Made by a program: the position numbers and the translations under genes
Shown: in pieces, positions 1-12,200 of the stretch
Numbering within the stretch: the stretch's first letter is position 1
Layout: every line of letters starts with the position of its first letter
The notes under the pieces: model-generated
Told to the model about the DNA's origin: nothing
Seen by the model: the letters and a program-made list of their open reading frames with translations, nothing else
The model's database searches: none
Assembly (NCBI RefSeq): GCF_000182565.1
Contig: NW_015971545.1
Coordinates: 186,001 to 250,000, forward strand
Reading direction: 5' to 3'
DNA: 64,000 bases
From: Spizellomyces punctatus DAOM BR117
Taxonomy: Eukaryota > Chytridiomycota > Chytridiomycetes > Spizellomycetales > Spizellomycetaceae

Positions 1-1482
1 TTTTTGACGTGGGTGAATTGGATGAGGGGAGATTGTCAGGTGAGGAGTGTTTTGGATGTTGAGGGGAATGGTAGGTTTGTTGTTTTGGTGTGTTGGGATA
101 TAATGGGAATCGTTACTTTTCCATTGGCTTTCGTAGTCTTTTTGACGTTTTACGTATTTCAGTTCATTCATGTGTTTTTTTTCTTGGTTTTGCTGTGTAG
201 GGAGGAATCTACCTATGCAATTTGATGATTCGTGGGTTGTCTCGGTCGTCTTGGGCGAGGACGGCAAAGTGGTAAGTACACTTGTTCAAAATCCTGATAT
301 CATCAACCTTCCTAACAACTCTTGACAGTGGGATATGGAAACAGGCGAATGCCATTTCCGCCTCGTAGGGCACCAAGGAACCATCTCAGCAGTAAAGGTA
401 ACACCACTTCACCAACACACTACAATATAAAGAATGTCTCTCTAATATGGGTTTCTCTTTTTTCGTTTTCTCTCAGTTTGATCGGAAATACGTCGTAACG
501 GGCGGGATTGACACGACACTGAAAATCTGGGACACATCGTCTGGAGAATGCCTACGGACCCTCGTAGGACACCAAGGCGAGATCGTTTCGGTACAATACG
601 ATGATGATGTTGTTGTATCTGGATCTGAGGACTGTGATATTCGGGTAACGATTCTTTTTTTTGTATTTAATGTTGTTTGACTATTAAAACATTTCTTGTT
701 GAAATCTCTGGATTTTTGGTGGTTCTTAGGTCTGGCGAATGGGCACTGGAGCGTGTTTATCGGTTCTTAGTGGACATACTGGGGCAGTCTGTTGTCTCCA
801 ATTTGAAAAAGAAGTGATTGTATCTGGGTCGGCAGATCATACCATCAAAATCTGGTAAAACCCCCCAAAAAGAAGGAACTCAATCATCTCCCATAGACTT
901 ACCACCACTCAACATTTACAAGGTCGTTATTGACACCCACAACCCCCCGCACCCTAACCGGACACACAGGATACGTCTATTGCCTCCAATTCAATCACAC
1001 ACGAATTTGTTCTGGCTCTGAAGACGCTTCTATCAAAGTATGGGATATGGCCTCTGGGGAGTGTCTTCAAACGCTTTTAGGACATGAAATGGGGGTGGTT
1101 TGTTTGCAATTTGATGAACGAAAGATTGTAAGTGGGAGTTCGGATAAGAGTGTCAAGGTGCGTTTTGTTTTATCAATGTCTTTAACGTTCCTCATCTGTA
1201 CTCACAATCTGTTCGCTTGCATTTGGATGGCTAGGTGTGGGATATGAAGACGGGGTCATGTCTCTACACTCTTAAACAACATACTGAAACGGTATGCCAA
1301 AAGTACGCTTTTTACCTGCACAGGTCGTATTGGTATCTCAACAATCATCCCAGGTCTGGAATCTAAAATTCACATCGACGAAACTCATCACGAGTTCATT
1401 TGATCGGTCGCTGCTAGTGTGGGATTTTGCTGTCATTGATGATGACGATGATAAAGAGGAGAACGAAGAAGAAAAAGAATAA
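1..1482 (+). CDS. WD40-repeat propeller protein, possibly the C-terminal part of an F-box/WD40 protein (5' end outside the window)
   Basis: Several short exons separated by GT-AG introns encode at least six WD40 repeats, with repeated TGECxxxLxGH and VVSGSxDxxIKVW signatures (for example CLRTLVGHQGEIVSVQYDD and KIVSGSSDKSVKVWD). The reading ends in an acidic tail of Asp, Glu and Lys and a TAA at 1480-1482. Propellers of this style, with LxGHxGxVxCLQ blades, are typical of F-box/WD40 substrate receptors of SCF ubiquitin ligases (Cdc4, Met30, beta-TrCP, FBXW7 type). No F-box is visible because the start lies upstream, so the SCF role is inference. The first exon seems to end at 39 and the second starts near 200. 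A generic WD40 scaffold cannot be excluded. Confidence 0.75.
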
Positions 1483-1603
1483 GACGCATAGAACCGGAAC
1501 CGTATAATTAGAACATTTAATCAAACACAATAATCAAGAATGGATGTATTTTGAGCGAGAAAATGAAATAATCACATAAAATTCAAAAAGATAAATGCGG
1601 GGG

Positions 1604-3257
1604 TTATACAAATTGAGTGTGCAAGTTATCACCACTTTTTGACTTATTATGCTTTGACTGGCGTTCCTCGGTGCATCGGAACGTATCTTGGATGCCCGGA
1701 CGGGGTGAACCACGAGGAGGTGCAACAAAGGAGGGTATGGTCCCTGGAGGGAGTTGAAGGTTATTGGAGCGGGATGAGGAGCGAGATGTTGATTTGGGCG
1801 AGGAGGGTGTAGATGGATTTGATAAAGACGAGTCAGATAGACCTAGGGCATGGAGTAGTTCGCGGCGTTGGGTTTTGGGAGGGAGAGGTGGCAGGATTGA
1901 CGGATCTGCTAATGTATCAGAAAGGAGGTTGCTCGATCTACTTCGGTACATGGTAGGTTCTTGTGTTTGTTGCTTATTGGTACTTGCAAAGAGCTCTGCA
2001 ACCGATTTCCGGCGGGCTTCAGGTAAGATTCTTTTGACACTCTTGCGTTTTTCCTGTGGTGTCAATGGAGTAGAAGATAGTCCCATGGATCCGCTTAATG
2101 ACTTTCTGGACGACGATCGTCGTCCCATGGATCCGCTTAATGACTTTCTGGACGGCGATCGTTTCATGTACCCAGCATCTCCACTTCGTGCCAATTCCAC
2201 CGCACTTTGAAAGACAACTCTTCTGGGACGATCTCCCCCAGTTCCATACGCCAGTATAAACTCATTGCAGTCCCCAATAGGATCAACACCCTCCACAGCG
2301 GCTTTCCGCATACCGTCCATAACTCTACCAGCAAAAGAAGAAAGGATCTCGCATTGGGTTTCGGTGGTTTGGGTCAATATCGATTTGTAGAGTTTAATGC
2401 GTGCCATTTCGGTTTCTTGGATCGTGTCTTGGAGGGAGCACATTTTGTCTTCCCAGTCGTCTTGGGCTTTATCGAGTCGTGTAAGGGCGCTTCGATACTC
2501 GGATTCGGCGCGGTCGGCTTCTTGCTTTAGCTTGTCCGTCTTTTTGGTTATGCATACAGGTTAGAATATACTAAAGGCCTGGTAGTCTCATCAAACTCAA
2601 ATACAAAACAAACCTTTTCAGACCTCATAATCCCATCAACAGATTTCCACACCTCTTTGCTTTTGCCCATAAACTCTCTAGCATGTTTCTGCAGTCCACT
2701 CGTCTCCTTTTCCAAAACCTTGTTTGCCCGCTCAAACTCTCCTTCAACGCTTTTCTTGACCCTCTTTTGCGTGCTTTCGATAAAAGTCTGTAAAGGCTCT
2801 ACGACTTGTTCATTCACTTTGGTCGCGTATTGCCGATGAGCTCTTGAGAGTGTCGTGGTGAAATTGAGCAGTTTTTCAAGTGTTGTGAGAAGGGAGGGTG
2901 TGTGGAGTTTTTCGAGGGTGGGCTTGTACCGGTGCGCAAGACTTTGCAGGGACTTTGCATACTCTTGTTCTACCTCGGCTCTTGAAAGAAGCGTCAACAG
3001 GTAATATCTCAAATCAAGTCTTGGGATGTTTTTTTTTGTTACCTTGCAATGAAGAATTCCAGCAGGATTTCAGAATCTGCTACGCTACAACCACATTTCT
3101 CTATCAAGGTCGTCATACCCGCATCGCCTTCCCCCTAAACATTTAACAAAAAGAAAAATCAATGTTAAATGCTGGAAATCATCCAACCAAAAGGTATTGC
3201 AGTTACCCAAAAGTTTTCTCGAAATGGGACCGGTCGTAGTGCTGTCATGGCTGTCAT
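1604..3257 (-). CDS. F-BAR (FCH) domain membrane-bending protein
   Basis: Four exons read from an ATG at 3257. The first encodes MTALRPVPFRENFWG, the FCH-type start. The next gives a stretch ending LLEFFIARAEVEQEYAKSL, the conserved helix of F-BAR domains. A long Lys/Glu-rich coiled coil follows to about residue 300, then a Ser/Arg/Pro-rich disordered tail to the TGA at 1604. F-BAR dimers bind and curve the plasma membrane in endocytosis, polarity and septation. No RhoGAP or SH3 domain is visible, and at roughly 500 residues it is shorter than RhoGAP-bearing relatives. The tail contains an exact in-frame 14-residue tandem repeat rich in RKSLSGSMG, a possible phosphosite array. Domain class is firm; the precise orthologue is not assigned. 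Confidence 0.8.
2081..2164 (-). repeat. 42-bp in-frame tandem duplication in the F-BAR gene
   Basis: Two near-identical 42-bp units, beginning at 2081 and 2123, lie in the tail-coding exon. Because the unit is 14 codons the frame is kept, doubling a Ser/Arg-rich KSLSGSMG motif. Confidence 0.85.
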
Positions 3258-4697
3258 CGTTCTACGTCCTCTGTAAAAACCAGAGTAGAAAGATGCAAAA
3301 AAAAGACAACTTTGATAAAAAGAAAATGGGGTGAGCGAATTTAGAAGAGTCTCCCAGCTTGCACATGTGAAATAGCTGCAATCATGTATAAATGTCTTTC
3401 TTCTAAAAATAGGATTGGAGAACAAGGATGATTTGGATTGTGCATTTGGGATATGTTTCTTTTTTTGGGGAGATGTTTTGGAACATATCTCTGTCTCCCC
3501 TATGCATTTGTTTAAAAATAGAGGTCGTTAGTGCCAATTGCGTCGAATAAAGAGTCTATCGCAAGCTGCACCAATATAAACGCTAAGCAGCGCATGCTGA
3601 TCCAGCGCTGCATGTGTTTTATGCTCGTTAATTGATATGCAATCATAGCATATTATCCACTATGGTTGTTACTTTTAAGTGTGGCATTATGATACGGCTG
3701 ACTAATTCCATATCCATAAATTCAGTAAAACATTAAAGTTCATCTGAAAAGATATCATCGTTCAATTGGCACCTTTGTCAATAGTCTCTTTGAATGGAAT
3801 CACGTCCGACCAAACAACTGGTTTGTTCACATGCCTGAATATTGTACTTTTCCGGCCATTCCTCCTCCTTATCAGCAGTAAAAGTAGGAAGAACATCCAT
3901 TGCTTTTGTCGCCCTTTTGTCCTCGTGGTCGAAACCCAAGAATGAGCACTCTTAGCACTACTAGCGGCAATTCTAGTGTTGTAGGTTATCAGTATATGTT
4001 AATCCCTGCAGGTCATGACACTGGTCCCGATCAAAAGTAATCACTTCAAATTATGTATGATAGTAAAAACAACTTGTGTGTAGTATGTGTAATGTGCTGC
4101 TATAGTCCTGCTCTTTTTCATGGTGGTCTCACCCAACATCTACCTCACCAACATAATGAGCCAAACCCGCGCAAATGGGAGATGCGCACACACAAAGCCG
4201 TGTGTGTGCGCTGATGGGACTTGCGCCGCGCTTGTCGTACATGACCTACTTTTACGCTACTTTCAACATCTAAATGAACCACCTCATAAAAACGGACTTT
4301 AGGTCATCTCACGTTTTTGTGGTTGACCGTACGCAACATTGTCGTGTGACTAGAGTTGTTAACAAAGAAAATCGCATGTGCTCCACACACACGCGCGTTG
4401 ATCGTGAATTCCATTTGTACTGTAGAGGAATTCTTTGCAAACCGACTTGATTCTTATGCAGAACTTATGGATTGCGGCTGGCCGTTCAAAGCTGCCAGAG
4501 TACAAATGTCGGATTGTGTGAGGAGGAATCCGAAGATTTTTATTCCGTGACAAACGTTATGCAGGTTTTGTCATGTCATACCTTTCGATACCCTCCTTGA
4601 ACTCGGGTAGGGGCATAAGTATAAATACGCAATCCCCACCGACTTTGGGTATCCCCATACATAAGCTCACAGTAGAATATAGAAACAAAGCAAAAGC
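3258..4697. other. Intergenic region upstream of the GH16 gene
   Basis: No convincing coding exon was seen on either strand. It holds a perfect 10-bp inverted repeat of GCGCACACAC and its complement (4184-4211) with an 8-nt loop. It also serves as the divergent upstream region of the F-BAR gene and the GH16 gene. Confidence 0.6.
4620..4627 (+). promoter_or_regulatory. TATA box of the GH16 gene
   Basis: A TATAAATA element sits about 70 bp upstream of the ATG at 4698, at a position suitable for a short 5' leader. It is a clean match to the TATA consensus and the following gene encodes a secreted enzyme, a class often driven by TATA promoters. Confidence 0.55.
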
Positions 4698-5780
4698 ATG
4701 CAGCTTACATCCGCCCTCATAGTTTTATCCACTCTCGCATCAGCGCACGGATTTCGCCTCGTCGATAACTGGTCCGGTCCTTCCTTTTTTGATCAGTTTT
4801 CTTTTTTCACTGGCAATGATCCGACGCATGGTTATGTTGACTATGTTGATCGCGGGACGGCTCAGGCACAGGGGTTGATTGGAACGAGTGGACAGACGGT
4901 TTTTCTTCGTCCTGATAGTACGAACCGTGCGGTGGGTCGTGGGAGGAAGAGTGTGAGGTTGACGAGTAACAAGGTAAAGTTTTTGTTGATATAGCTGCGT
5001 ACTGTATGTTTGAAATGATTTTTCTCATTCGCATTTCTAGTCGTACAATCAAGGATCCCTCATCATTGCTGATATTGGGCACATGCCGGTGGGCTGTGGG
5101 ACATGGCCGGCCTTTTGGACGGTAGGTCCCAACTGGCCTTCGTCAGGAGAAATCGACATTCTCGAAGGTGTCAACAACCAAAACAAGAATCAAGTTACCT
5201 TGCACACTACGGCGGGATGCACGATGGCTGGTGTTGGCAGGGACCAATGGGCGATTGCAGATGCACTCAACTGTGATGTGAACGCACCAAACCAATTTCC
5301 CAACCAAGGCTGCTCCAATGTTGATCAGAATACCAATTCCTACGGGCAAGGATTCAACAATATTGGCGGTGGTGTGTATGCAACTCTATGGGACGCTAGT
5401 GGTATCAAGGTGTTTTTCTGGTGGCATGACATTGTGCCCCAGGACGTTCGCAACGGGAATCCCAATCCTGCTGCCTGGGGAAAGCCCACTGCAGTCTTTC
5501 CCTTTGGATCCAATTGCCCTGCGAGTCATTTTCAAAATCAGCAGATTGTCATTAATCTGACCTTTTGCGGTATGTATTCTTTTGAATGTTTGTTTGAAAA
5601 TACCATACATAACAATAACACATGCAAAAAAAAAAAAAAACTCATCTCAAAGGGGACTGGGCTGGCTCGGTCTTTTCGCAAACCTGCCCGGGCGACTGTA
5701 TCGCTTTTGTACGCGACAATCCGCAAGCCTTCCGTGATGCATACTGGGCCATCAACTCTGTCAAGGTCTATCAACAGTAA
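4698..5780 (+). CDS. Secreted glycoside hydrolase family 16 beta-glucanase
   Basis: Three exons (introns near 4974-5040 and 5570-5651). The N-terminus MQLTSALIVLSTLASAHG is a classic signal peptide. The body has the GH16 jelly-roll signatures, including GTWPAFWTVGPNWPSSGEID, and the catalytic GEIDILEG motif whose two Glu residues act as nucleophile and acid/base, with Asp between. Paired cysteines and the C-terminal block from FCGDWAG through DNPQAFRDAYWAINSVKVY match fungal endo-1,3(4)-beta-glucanases. The enzyme should cleave beta-1,3 or mixed-linked glucans outside the cell, either in wall remodelling or nutrition. It is about 320 residues, close to the usual length, and looks intact. No GPI-anchor or carbohydrate-binding tail is visible. 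Confidence 0.9.
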
Positions 5781-7106
5781 AAAGAGATTCAAAAATGACC
5801 TCCACGCGCTCCCCTTCCGTTCCGCAACCTCCGAGATCCACGTTCATTAAACAATCCCTCCGAGATGGGCGGATGCGATGCAAGCGTCATTTTACCAGCA
5901 GTCAAACAACAATAATTTCACATGTCTGTCTGTGTGTGTGCTTGTGCTTGTATGTGTGTGCTTGTATGCTTGCATGTGTGTGTATGTGATATTTGGTAGT
6001 TCCCCCTCTATGAAAATAATAAAAAACAAAAAAGTGAAGGCTGCGCGAATCGAACCCTCCGCCCCAAAATCCCAAAAATATTAAAAATTTTAGGTTTTAA
6101 AAAGGAAAAATCCAAACGTTTTGGGGGAATTCGATTTAGAAAAAAAGGGAAAAACCTTAAAATTTTCCCTTGTTCTGTTGAAAAATAAAAAACATGCCAA
6201 CTGTCAAAAACATCCAATCGAATAAATCACAAACACAGCCTCCCTTCCCATGGGTACAATTGGGTGGTTTGTTGCCAAGGAAACAGGCGGAACAAGTTCC
6301 GTTCTCTTTAATAGAAAGCCTTGGCGCGGATGTGGCCGTTTTTGTTGTTCGTTTCGGAAAGGAGTCGATAAGGTTAAAGTTTTTAGAACAATCCAATTGC
6401 ACGATTTTAGCACGCACGCTTTCTCTTGAATTGCCCCTCGGGGGACTTTCTCTCAAACAACAACAACAGCACTGCCGACGATACATCCTATATTGCCCGA
6501 CTCGGGCCTTTTTCTCCTCTCTTTATGGCGGGTCACTGTCAAAAGGTGGTGATGAGCCTCCCTTTTCTTGCTTGTTATGAATGAAAAAACTAGCAAAAGC
6601 GCTTGTTTAGTATGAGCGGATGTTGAGCGGAATTACCCGTTCGTTTTTTTGTTGATCAGTATGTGCCTCCGAGCCAAGCCATCTTCCACTATTTTTGCTT
6701 GTGTGTATGTGTGTGTGTGTGTGTGTGTATATACATACATGTATATAATAATATGACTCTGTGTGTGTGNNNNNNNNNNNNNNNNNNNNNNNNNNNNNNN
6801 NNNNNNNNNNNNNNNNNNNNNNNNNNNNNNNNNNNNNNNNNNNNNNNNNNNNNNNNNNNNNNNNNNNNNATGACGCGTCTTCTCAAAAGACCGAAAAGGA
6901 ACCTTCCGTTTATCAAACTTTAGGGTTGGTGTGACAATAGTCTAAAACTCAATTCTCCCCCCCCCCCCCTCCCACAACATAAATGGAGTGCCCTTTCTGT
7001 TCTCCCCCCCTTCTTTCTGCTTGCTTGCTTGCTGCCAGCGTTTTCTTTTTTTTTTTAGTACTGATGAATACGGGCTTTTAGCATACTACTTTGGCATTAA
7101 CAAGCA
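5781..7106. other. Repeat-rich intergenic region with assembly gap
   Basis: Contains TGTG-type repeats near 5930-5990, an AT-rich stretch with a tRNA-like B box on the minus strand (about 6035-6062), a (GT)n microsatellite at 6704-6769, and pyrimidine tracts just before the HSF start. No open frame here looks like a conserved protein. Confidence 0.6.
6770..6869. other. Assembly gap of 100 N
   Basis: Exactly 100 N follow a GTGTGTGTG run, so the scaffold was probably broken at a microsatellite. The round size suggests a placeholder, and the true missing length is unknown. Confidence 0.97.
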
Positions 7107-8778
7107 ATGGTTCAAAAGACAACGTTTATACAAAAGCTGTACAAGTAAGTGTTCAAGACTGCGCATATGGCAAATGGGAACAAGCAAACTTATTGTCTCT
7201 ACAAAGAATCCTCGAGGACGAGGATTATCAGCAATTGATTCGATGGAGTTCATTGGGAACGTCCTTTCTCGTCATGGACTCTGCAGAATTCTCTCGCAAC
7301 GTCCTCCCCAAAGTCTTTAAACACAACAATTATACCAGCTTTGTTCGTCAACTCAATTTGTACGGCTTCCACAAGACCAACCGCTCCTACCATCGTCACG
7401 CGGGCATGACCGATGCGGAACGGGAAGCAGAGCCACGAGAATTTTCTCATCCCAAATTCATTCGGTACCGACCCGACTTGTTGGGTGAAATTCGCCGCAA
7501 GTCGGCGCAAGATCGCCTGCTGTCAACGTCCCAAATCAGTGGGTTCCCTTCTGCTGCCGATGAGCTACATGCGGCCACGACGCTAGCGGGCGTTGCCTCT
7601 GCTTCACGCCCCATTGCACCTGCACCGCCTTCGGTCGCTCTCATGTCAGAGAGGAATGCCCAACCCCACCACCACCAACGCAAGGGCAGTCCGCCCTTGT
7701 CCACTGTTGGCGCCTCACCCCACTCGCCAATGTCTCCAGTGGATAGATCCCCCCACTACAGTTCGCTTCCCCCGCCGGGTGTGTACAGTCATCCGCCTCC
7801 CTACCCATTGCCGCCAACGCAGCCCATAGTTGGGACTTCTGCTGCTGCTAGTCGCATGGAGCAAGGAGGGTCTACTCTGACAATGATGCAGGATGTACAG
7901 AGCATGATCATGAAGCAGCTCTCGCATCTTCAGACCAATGTGCAGGATTTGATGGCCGAACTGCGGGACGTTCGAAAAACACAAGACATGCAGCAACGCG
8001 TCATTGAGAGTTTGCTGCGCGATGGCAAAATGAGCAATAGTGACAGGGACGCAGATAAAGGACCTCGATCTGTCCCTTCCTCTTCATCCCATCCGCCCCC
8101 ACCATCGCATCACCTCCCACACCATCATCGCCAACACCCGCTCGATCTCCGGACAGACATGAGCCGTGCGGCGGAAGAACACTATTACCAACAACAACAA
8201 CAGCAGCAGCAACGCGAGCACTCCAGCAAGACACGTGACCGCAGTCCACGTGGATCCATTGTGGCGCCACCATCTGCTTCGCCATTGTCCAATGCCGCGA
8301 GCACTCCAGCAAGACACGTGACCGCAGTCCACGTGGATCCATTGTGGCGCCACCATCTGCTTCGCCATTGTCCAATGCCGCGAGCACATCACCGAAAACG
8401 ATCCTTCCGCCTCCCTCTGTCCTTGCATCCTTTTCCCCTTTGCGACGGGGCAGTAGCCCTGGAGTATACACATTTCCCCCGACATCCGCGCCCGTATCCT
8501 CTGCTGCTCCCATTGCCAGCTCAACAAGCAACTCAAAGACGAGCGATGTACCTGTAACGACATCGCCGTACGCGTCACCACCGGTCGATACGCACCGAAA
8601 TTCCATTGATTCTGATGTAGAGTCTGAACGCCATGTGCGTGATCGTGATCGTGAGCGATCTCTACATGGCGATAGGTACCATCCTTATGCAAAAGAGGAT
8701 GACAAGCCCCGGTTTATTCTGCCACCTCCCAGAGGGCAAGAAGAGTGGGGACGGAGGGGACTTGTTGGATGGAGATGA
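7107..8778 (+). CDS. Heat shock factor-type transcription factor, reading frame disturbed by an 83-bp duplication
   Basis: Exon 1 (7107-7144) reads MVQKTTFIQKLYK; after a 62-nt intron exon 2 continues ILEDEDYQQLIRWS. Together they form a complete HSF DNA-binding domain with FKHNNYTSFVRQLNLYGFHK, the recognition-helix signature. An in-frame start upstream of the intron exists but would lose the FIQKLYK helix, so the spliced start is preferred. A Pro/His-rich linker, a coiled coil (about 7880-8030), and a poly-Gln tract (8190-8215) follow. HSFs bind nGAAn repeats as trimers and drive stress genes. An 83-bp tandem duplication at 8216-8381 shifts the frame. The protein-like C-terminus (IDSDVESERHVRDRDRERS to the TGA at 8776) is in another frame from the DNA-binding domain; the unshifted frame runs to 8557 through unrelated sequence. 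Confidence 0.85.
8216..8381 (+). repeat. Perfect 83-bp tandem duplication inside the HSF coding exon
   Basis: Two consecutive copies start at 8216 and 8299. Since 83 is not a multiple of three, having both copies breaks the frame that a single copy would keep. I looked for GT-AG pairs within the two copies that would restore the frame and found none. Confidence 0.9.
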
Positions 8779-9241
8779 AATCATGTATGATAATAATTTT
8801 TGGATATTGCTCGTTTACAAAGACATGTCATCGCACACACTCCCCTACTCTGTTGCAATGGCTATTAGATATCCATTACACGAACACTCATGAAAAATCT
8901 CCACGTTCCAATTCCATAATTCCCTTTAAAAACGCGCAAAAGAAATTAAATTTTGATGTGATGCAGTGTTTCATCTCCTTTCTTGTTCGGCCGCTAAAGT
9001 TTTTTATTTTCCATGTTTACTATTGCTTAGTCTTCCAAATGGATTTGTATGTTGGAGAGAAGGGTTTTTATTGCAAGAAGGATTTGGGAGTGCGTGTGTG
9101 TGGGAAAAGGTTGAAAGCCAGAGTAGCAGCAAGTAGCAGAAGCAAGCAGGACTTGTGTGAACGAGTAAGTTGCTCAAAAACATACGTCGTTGATGGAAAC
9201 TCGTTATTAATGGGACAATTATCAAACAAGAAGTGTCAGTC
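8779..9241. other. Intergenic region between HSF and chitin synthase genes
   Basis: AT-rich, tandemly oriented flanking genes. A long open frame crosses this stretch but is not protein-like and overlaps the chitin synthase gene in the wrong frame. No other feature was identified. Confidence 0.5.
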
Positions 9242-12200
9242 ATGTCAAAAGCAACGGCAAACGGCACCTCGTACGGACATCCTTCAAGACCAGAGCGTCC
9301 ATACGATCCACTCTATAACCGCTCTCCGGTCTCATCCCCAACTCCAAGCGTTCCTCCTCGCTCCAACGTCCCTCCTTCAGTATTGTACAGGTCACCTTCC
9401 CCCATGTCTGCAAACTTGGAACTCCCTCCAAGGACAAGTTCGCAAAGTGCTTGGGACTCGCTCGATGCAGCTGTTTTTCCTCCTCCATCCGGAGACATCA
9501 CACCTCCATCACCCAGTCTTGTTCGTCCTCCAAAAAAGGCGACGCGGGGCGTTGCATTCGCTTCGGATGCAACACGATCAAGTTCAAATGACGTTGAACT
9601 CTCTCCTGTTTTGGCACCACAGCCGCGCTCTATTATGGCTCGGACGGATACATCAGATACCCTTTTGCCGCTCTCGTCGCCGGCCCCGCACATGGAGCGA
9701 CGGGCACCAACCGCCAATGCTTACGGGACGCTTGTCGGACCACGGAGGAGAAAGACTGTCAAGCTTCCATCGACGGGAAATTTTGTCATTAGAGAGCAGC
9801 TGCCAGAATCGCTTTTAAAGAATGTTGCGTTTAGCAAAGGGGACGAATTTGAAAAGATAAAGTATACCGCCGCAACGACCGATCCGGATGACGTGAGTGC
9901 ATCGTGCGCGGTATCAATTGTGATGGAAATGATATATTGATCAAGTGTGTTACTGGTACTAGTTTGTTAAAGCAGGATATACCCTGCGAGCTGCCGAGTA
10001 CCGTCGCGAAACGGAGATTGCGATTGTAGTCACCATGTACAATGAGGGAATCAACGAGTTGAACAGGTGTGTAAATGGGAAACTTGGCGTGCACTGTGAA
10101 CCCAACTGACATTTATACCAAAAAGAACATTGTTTGGCATCTTTCAAAACATACAGTACATTTGCCAAAAGCGCAAATGGGGCTGGGATGTTGACGGATG
10201 GAAAAAGATTGTCGTCGTGCTAGGTAATGCACATGTCATACTTTTAGTGGTGCAAAAGACTAACGATAAGTTTCTCATAGTCGCGGACGGCCGAAAAAAG
10301 TGCAACCTCAACGTTCTCCTCGCTCTTCAAACCATGGGAGTGTATCAAGAAGGCCTGCCCCAGTTTGCAGTAAACAATACCCCAACCACAGCCCACATTT
10401 TTGAATCCACCGCCCAACTTGTCCTCGACCCCGCTCTTCAAATTTGGACCACATCGAACGGCATCCCCCCTGTCCAATTCATATTCTGCATGAAGGAACG
10501 CAATGCCAAAAAGATTAATTCGCATCGATGGTTCTTTAATGCTTTTTGCCCAATTTTGAAACCAAAGGTCTGTCTTTTGGTTGACGTTGGGACGAGGCCG
10601 ATGGCAGGGAGCATTTATAGGCTTTGGAAGGCCTTTGAGAGAAACCCTCTTATTGCCGGTGCGTGTGGGGAGATCAAGGTTGGCATGACATGGCGAGGCG
10701 TGTTGAATCCGTTGGTAGCGAGTCAAAACTTTGAGTACAAAATCAGTAATCATTTGGATAAAGGTAATGGAAACCATTAGTTGTTGTTGGAAAAATTGTT
10801 ATTCGAATCAGCACTGACATGATGTTTTTAAAGCCCTCGAATCTGTCTTTGGTTACATTGGTGTACTCCCTGGTGCATTTTCTGCCTACCGCTACACGGC
10901 TCTTCTCGACAACATGCCAAATCGCGGTCCGCTTGCCTCGTATTTCAAAGGCGAACGTCGAGAAGACCAAACCTCGAGCACCAATTCCCCAACAGAGATC
11001 TTTAGCGCAAATTTGTATCTGGCCGAAGACCGTATTCTCGCATTGGAACTCGTTGCTAAACCTTTGAGCAAATGGACGTTGCACTATGTTTCCAAAGCTG
11101 CGGCAGAAACCGATGTCCCCGATAGTGTGCCAGAGTTTATTGCCCAACGACGACGGTGGTTAAATGGAAGTTTCTTTGCGCAGGTGTATGCTATTATGAA
11201 TATTGGCCGTACCTTGACTACTCGGCACTCTATTGGGAGGAAACTGGCGTTTATGGTTCAAGCATTGTAAGTCTTGCCTTGATTTTTTCGCAAAGTGTGT
11301 ATGGACATTAATCATTCTCTTTCTCTAGCTACTCACTTGTCTCACTCCTATTCAACTGGTTCGGTCCATCCCAGTTTGCCATCGTACGTATTCCATATCT
11401 GGCCAAAAAAACATTTTCATTCTTTTATCTAACCACACTGTAAAAAAATAGATTTTTTACTTTCTCTTTTCCTCGGAACTCAAGTCGATTGTCCCCGAAC
11501 GCGTCGCTCAAGCTTTTTTCCTTGTCTACCCTGTCCTTCTCGCGGTCCTCTTTATCGCCTCATTGGGCAACAGACCACAAGCTTCGAAAGGGATTTACAA
11601 AGCTTCTATGGTCTTTTTCGCGTTCATTGGATTGGTTATGCTTGCGTTACTTGGATACAAGATTTTTAATTTGGCAAAAGCGAAAAGCGGACTGGGTGGG
11701 GCTTTTGAGATTGGGAGTGGAATGAGGTTTGTATTGTCACTGCGCTTTTTTTTTCTGGCTGGTTAGGGGATGGTTATGAATGATCCTTTTTTTTGCGTTT
11801 AGCTACATTATTGGTCTCTCGGCGACTTATGGTGTCTACCTCCTCGGCTCTGTCTTGCAAGGCGATCCTTGGCACATGTTTACAAGCCTCTTCCAATACC
11901 TACTCCTCCTCCCCTCCTACATCAACGTCCTCCAAATTTACGCTCTCTGCAATATCCACGACGTGTCCTGGGGTACCAAGGGGGATAACGCTTCCAACGA
12001 TTTACCAAAGGTGGCTGTGGGTGTAAATAAAGACGGGAGTGTCGTGGCTGATGTTGAGGTTTTGAGTGGGGGGGATGTGGATGGGGTTTGGCGGGGTGGT
12101 ATGGATCGTGTGCGAGAGTTGGGTGCTGGTCGGGTGGTTGAGGTACCCAGTGCTGTGGATCCTAGGGTGAAACAAGAAGATGATTACAAGAGTTTTAGAA

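Noticed and set aside
6194-6580. 128-codon open frame on the plus strand in the repeat-rich region
   Set aside because: Composition is not protein-like, no start context or conserved motif, and the opposite strand has equally long frames.
7091-7106. Start of the HSF protein at an ATG-like codon at 7091 without the first intron
   Set aside because: The spliced start at 7107 restores the conserved FIQKLYKILED helix at the beginning of the HSF domain; the unspliced reading replaces it with non-conserved residues.
8001-8692. Two ~200-codon antisense frames opposite the HSF gene
   Set aside because: They are the shadow of the low-complexity, duplicated HSF exon; translations simply repeat because of the 83-bp duplication.
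8745-9818. Long open frame (357 codons) spanning the HSF-chitin synthase gap
   Set aside because: It overlaps the clearly real chitin synthase N-terminus in a different frame and has no domain signal.
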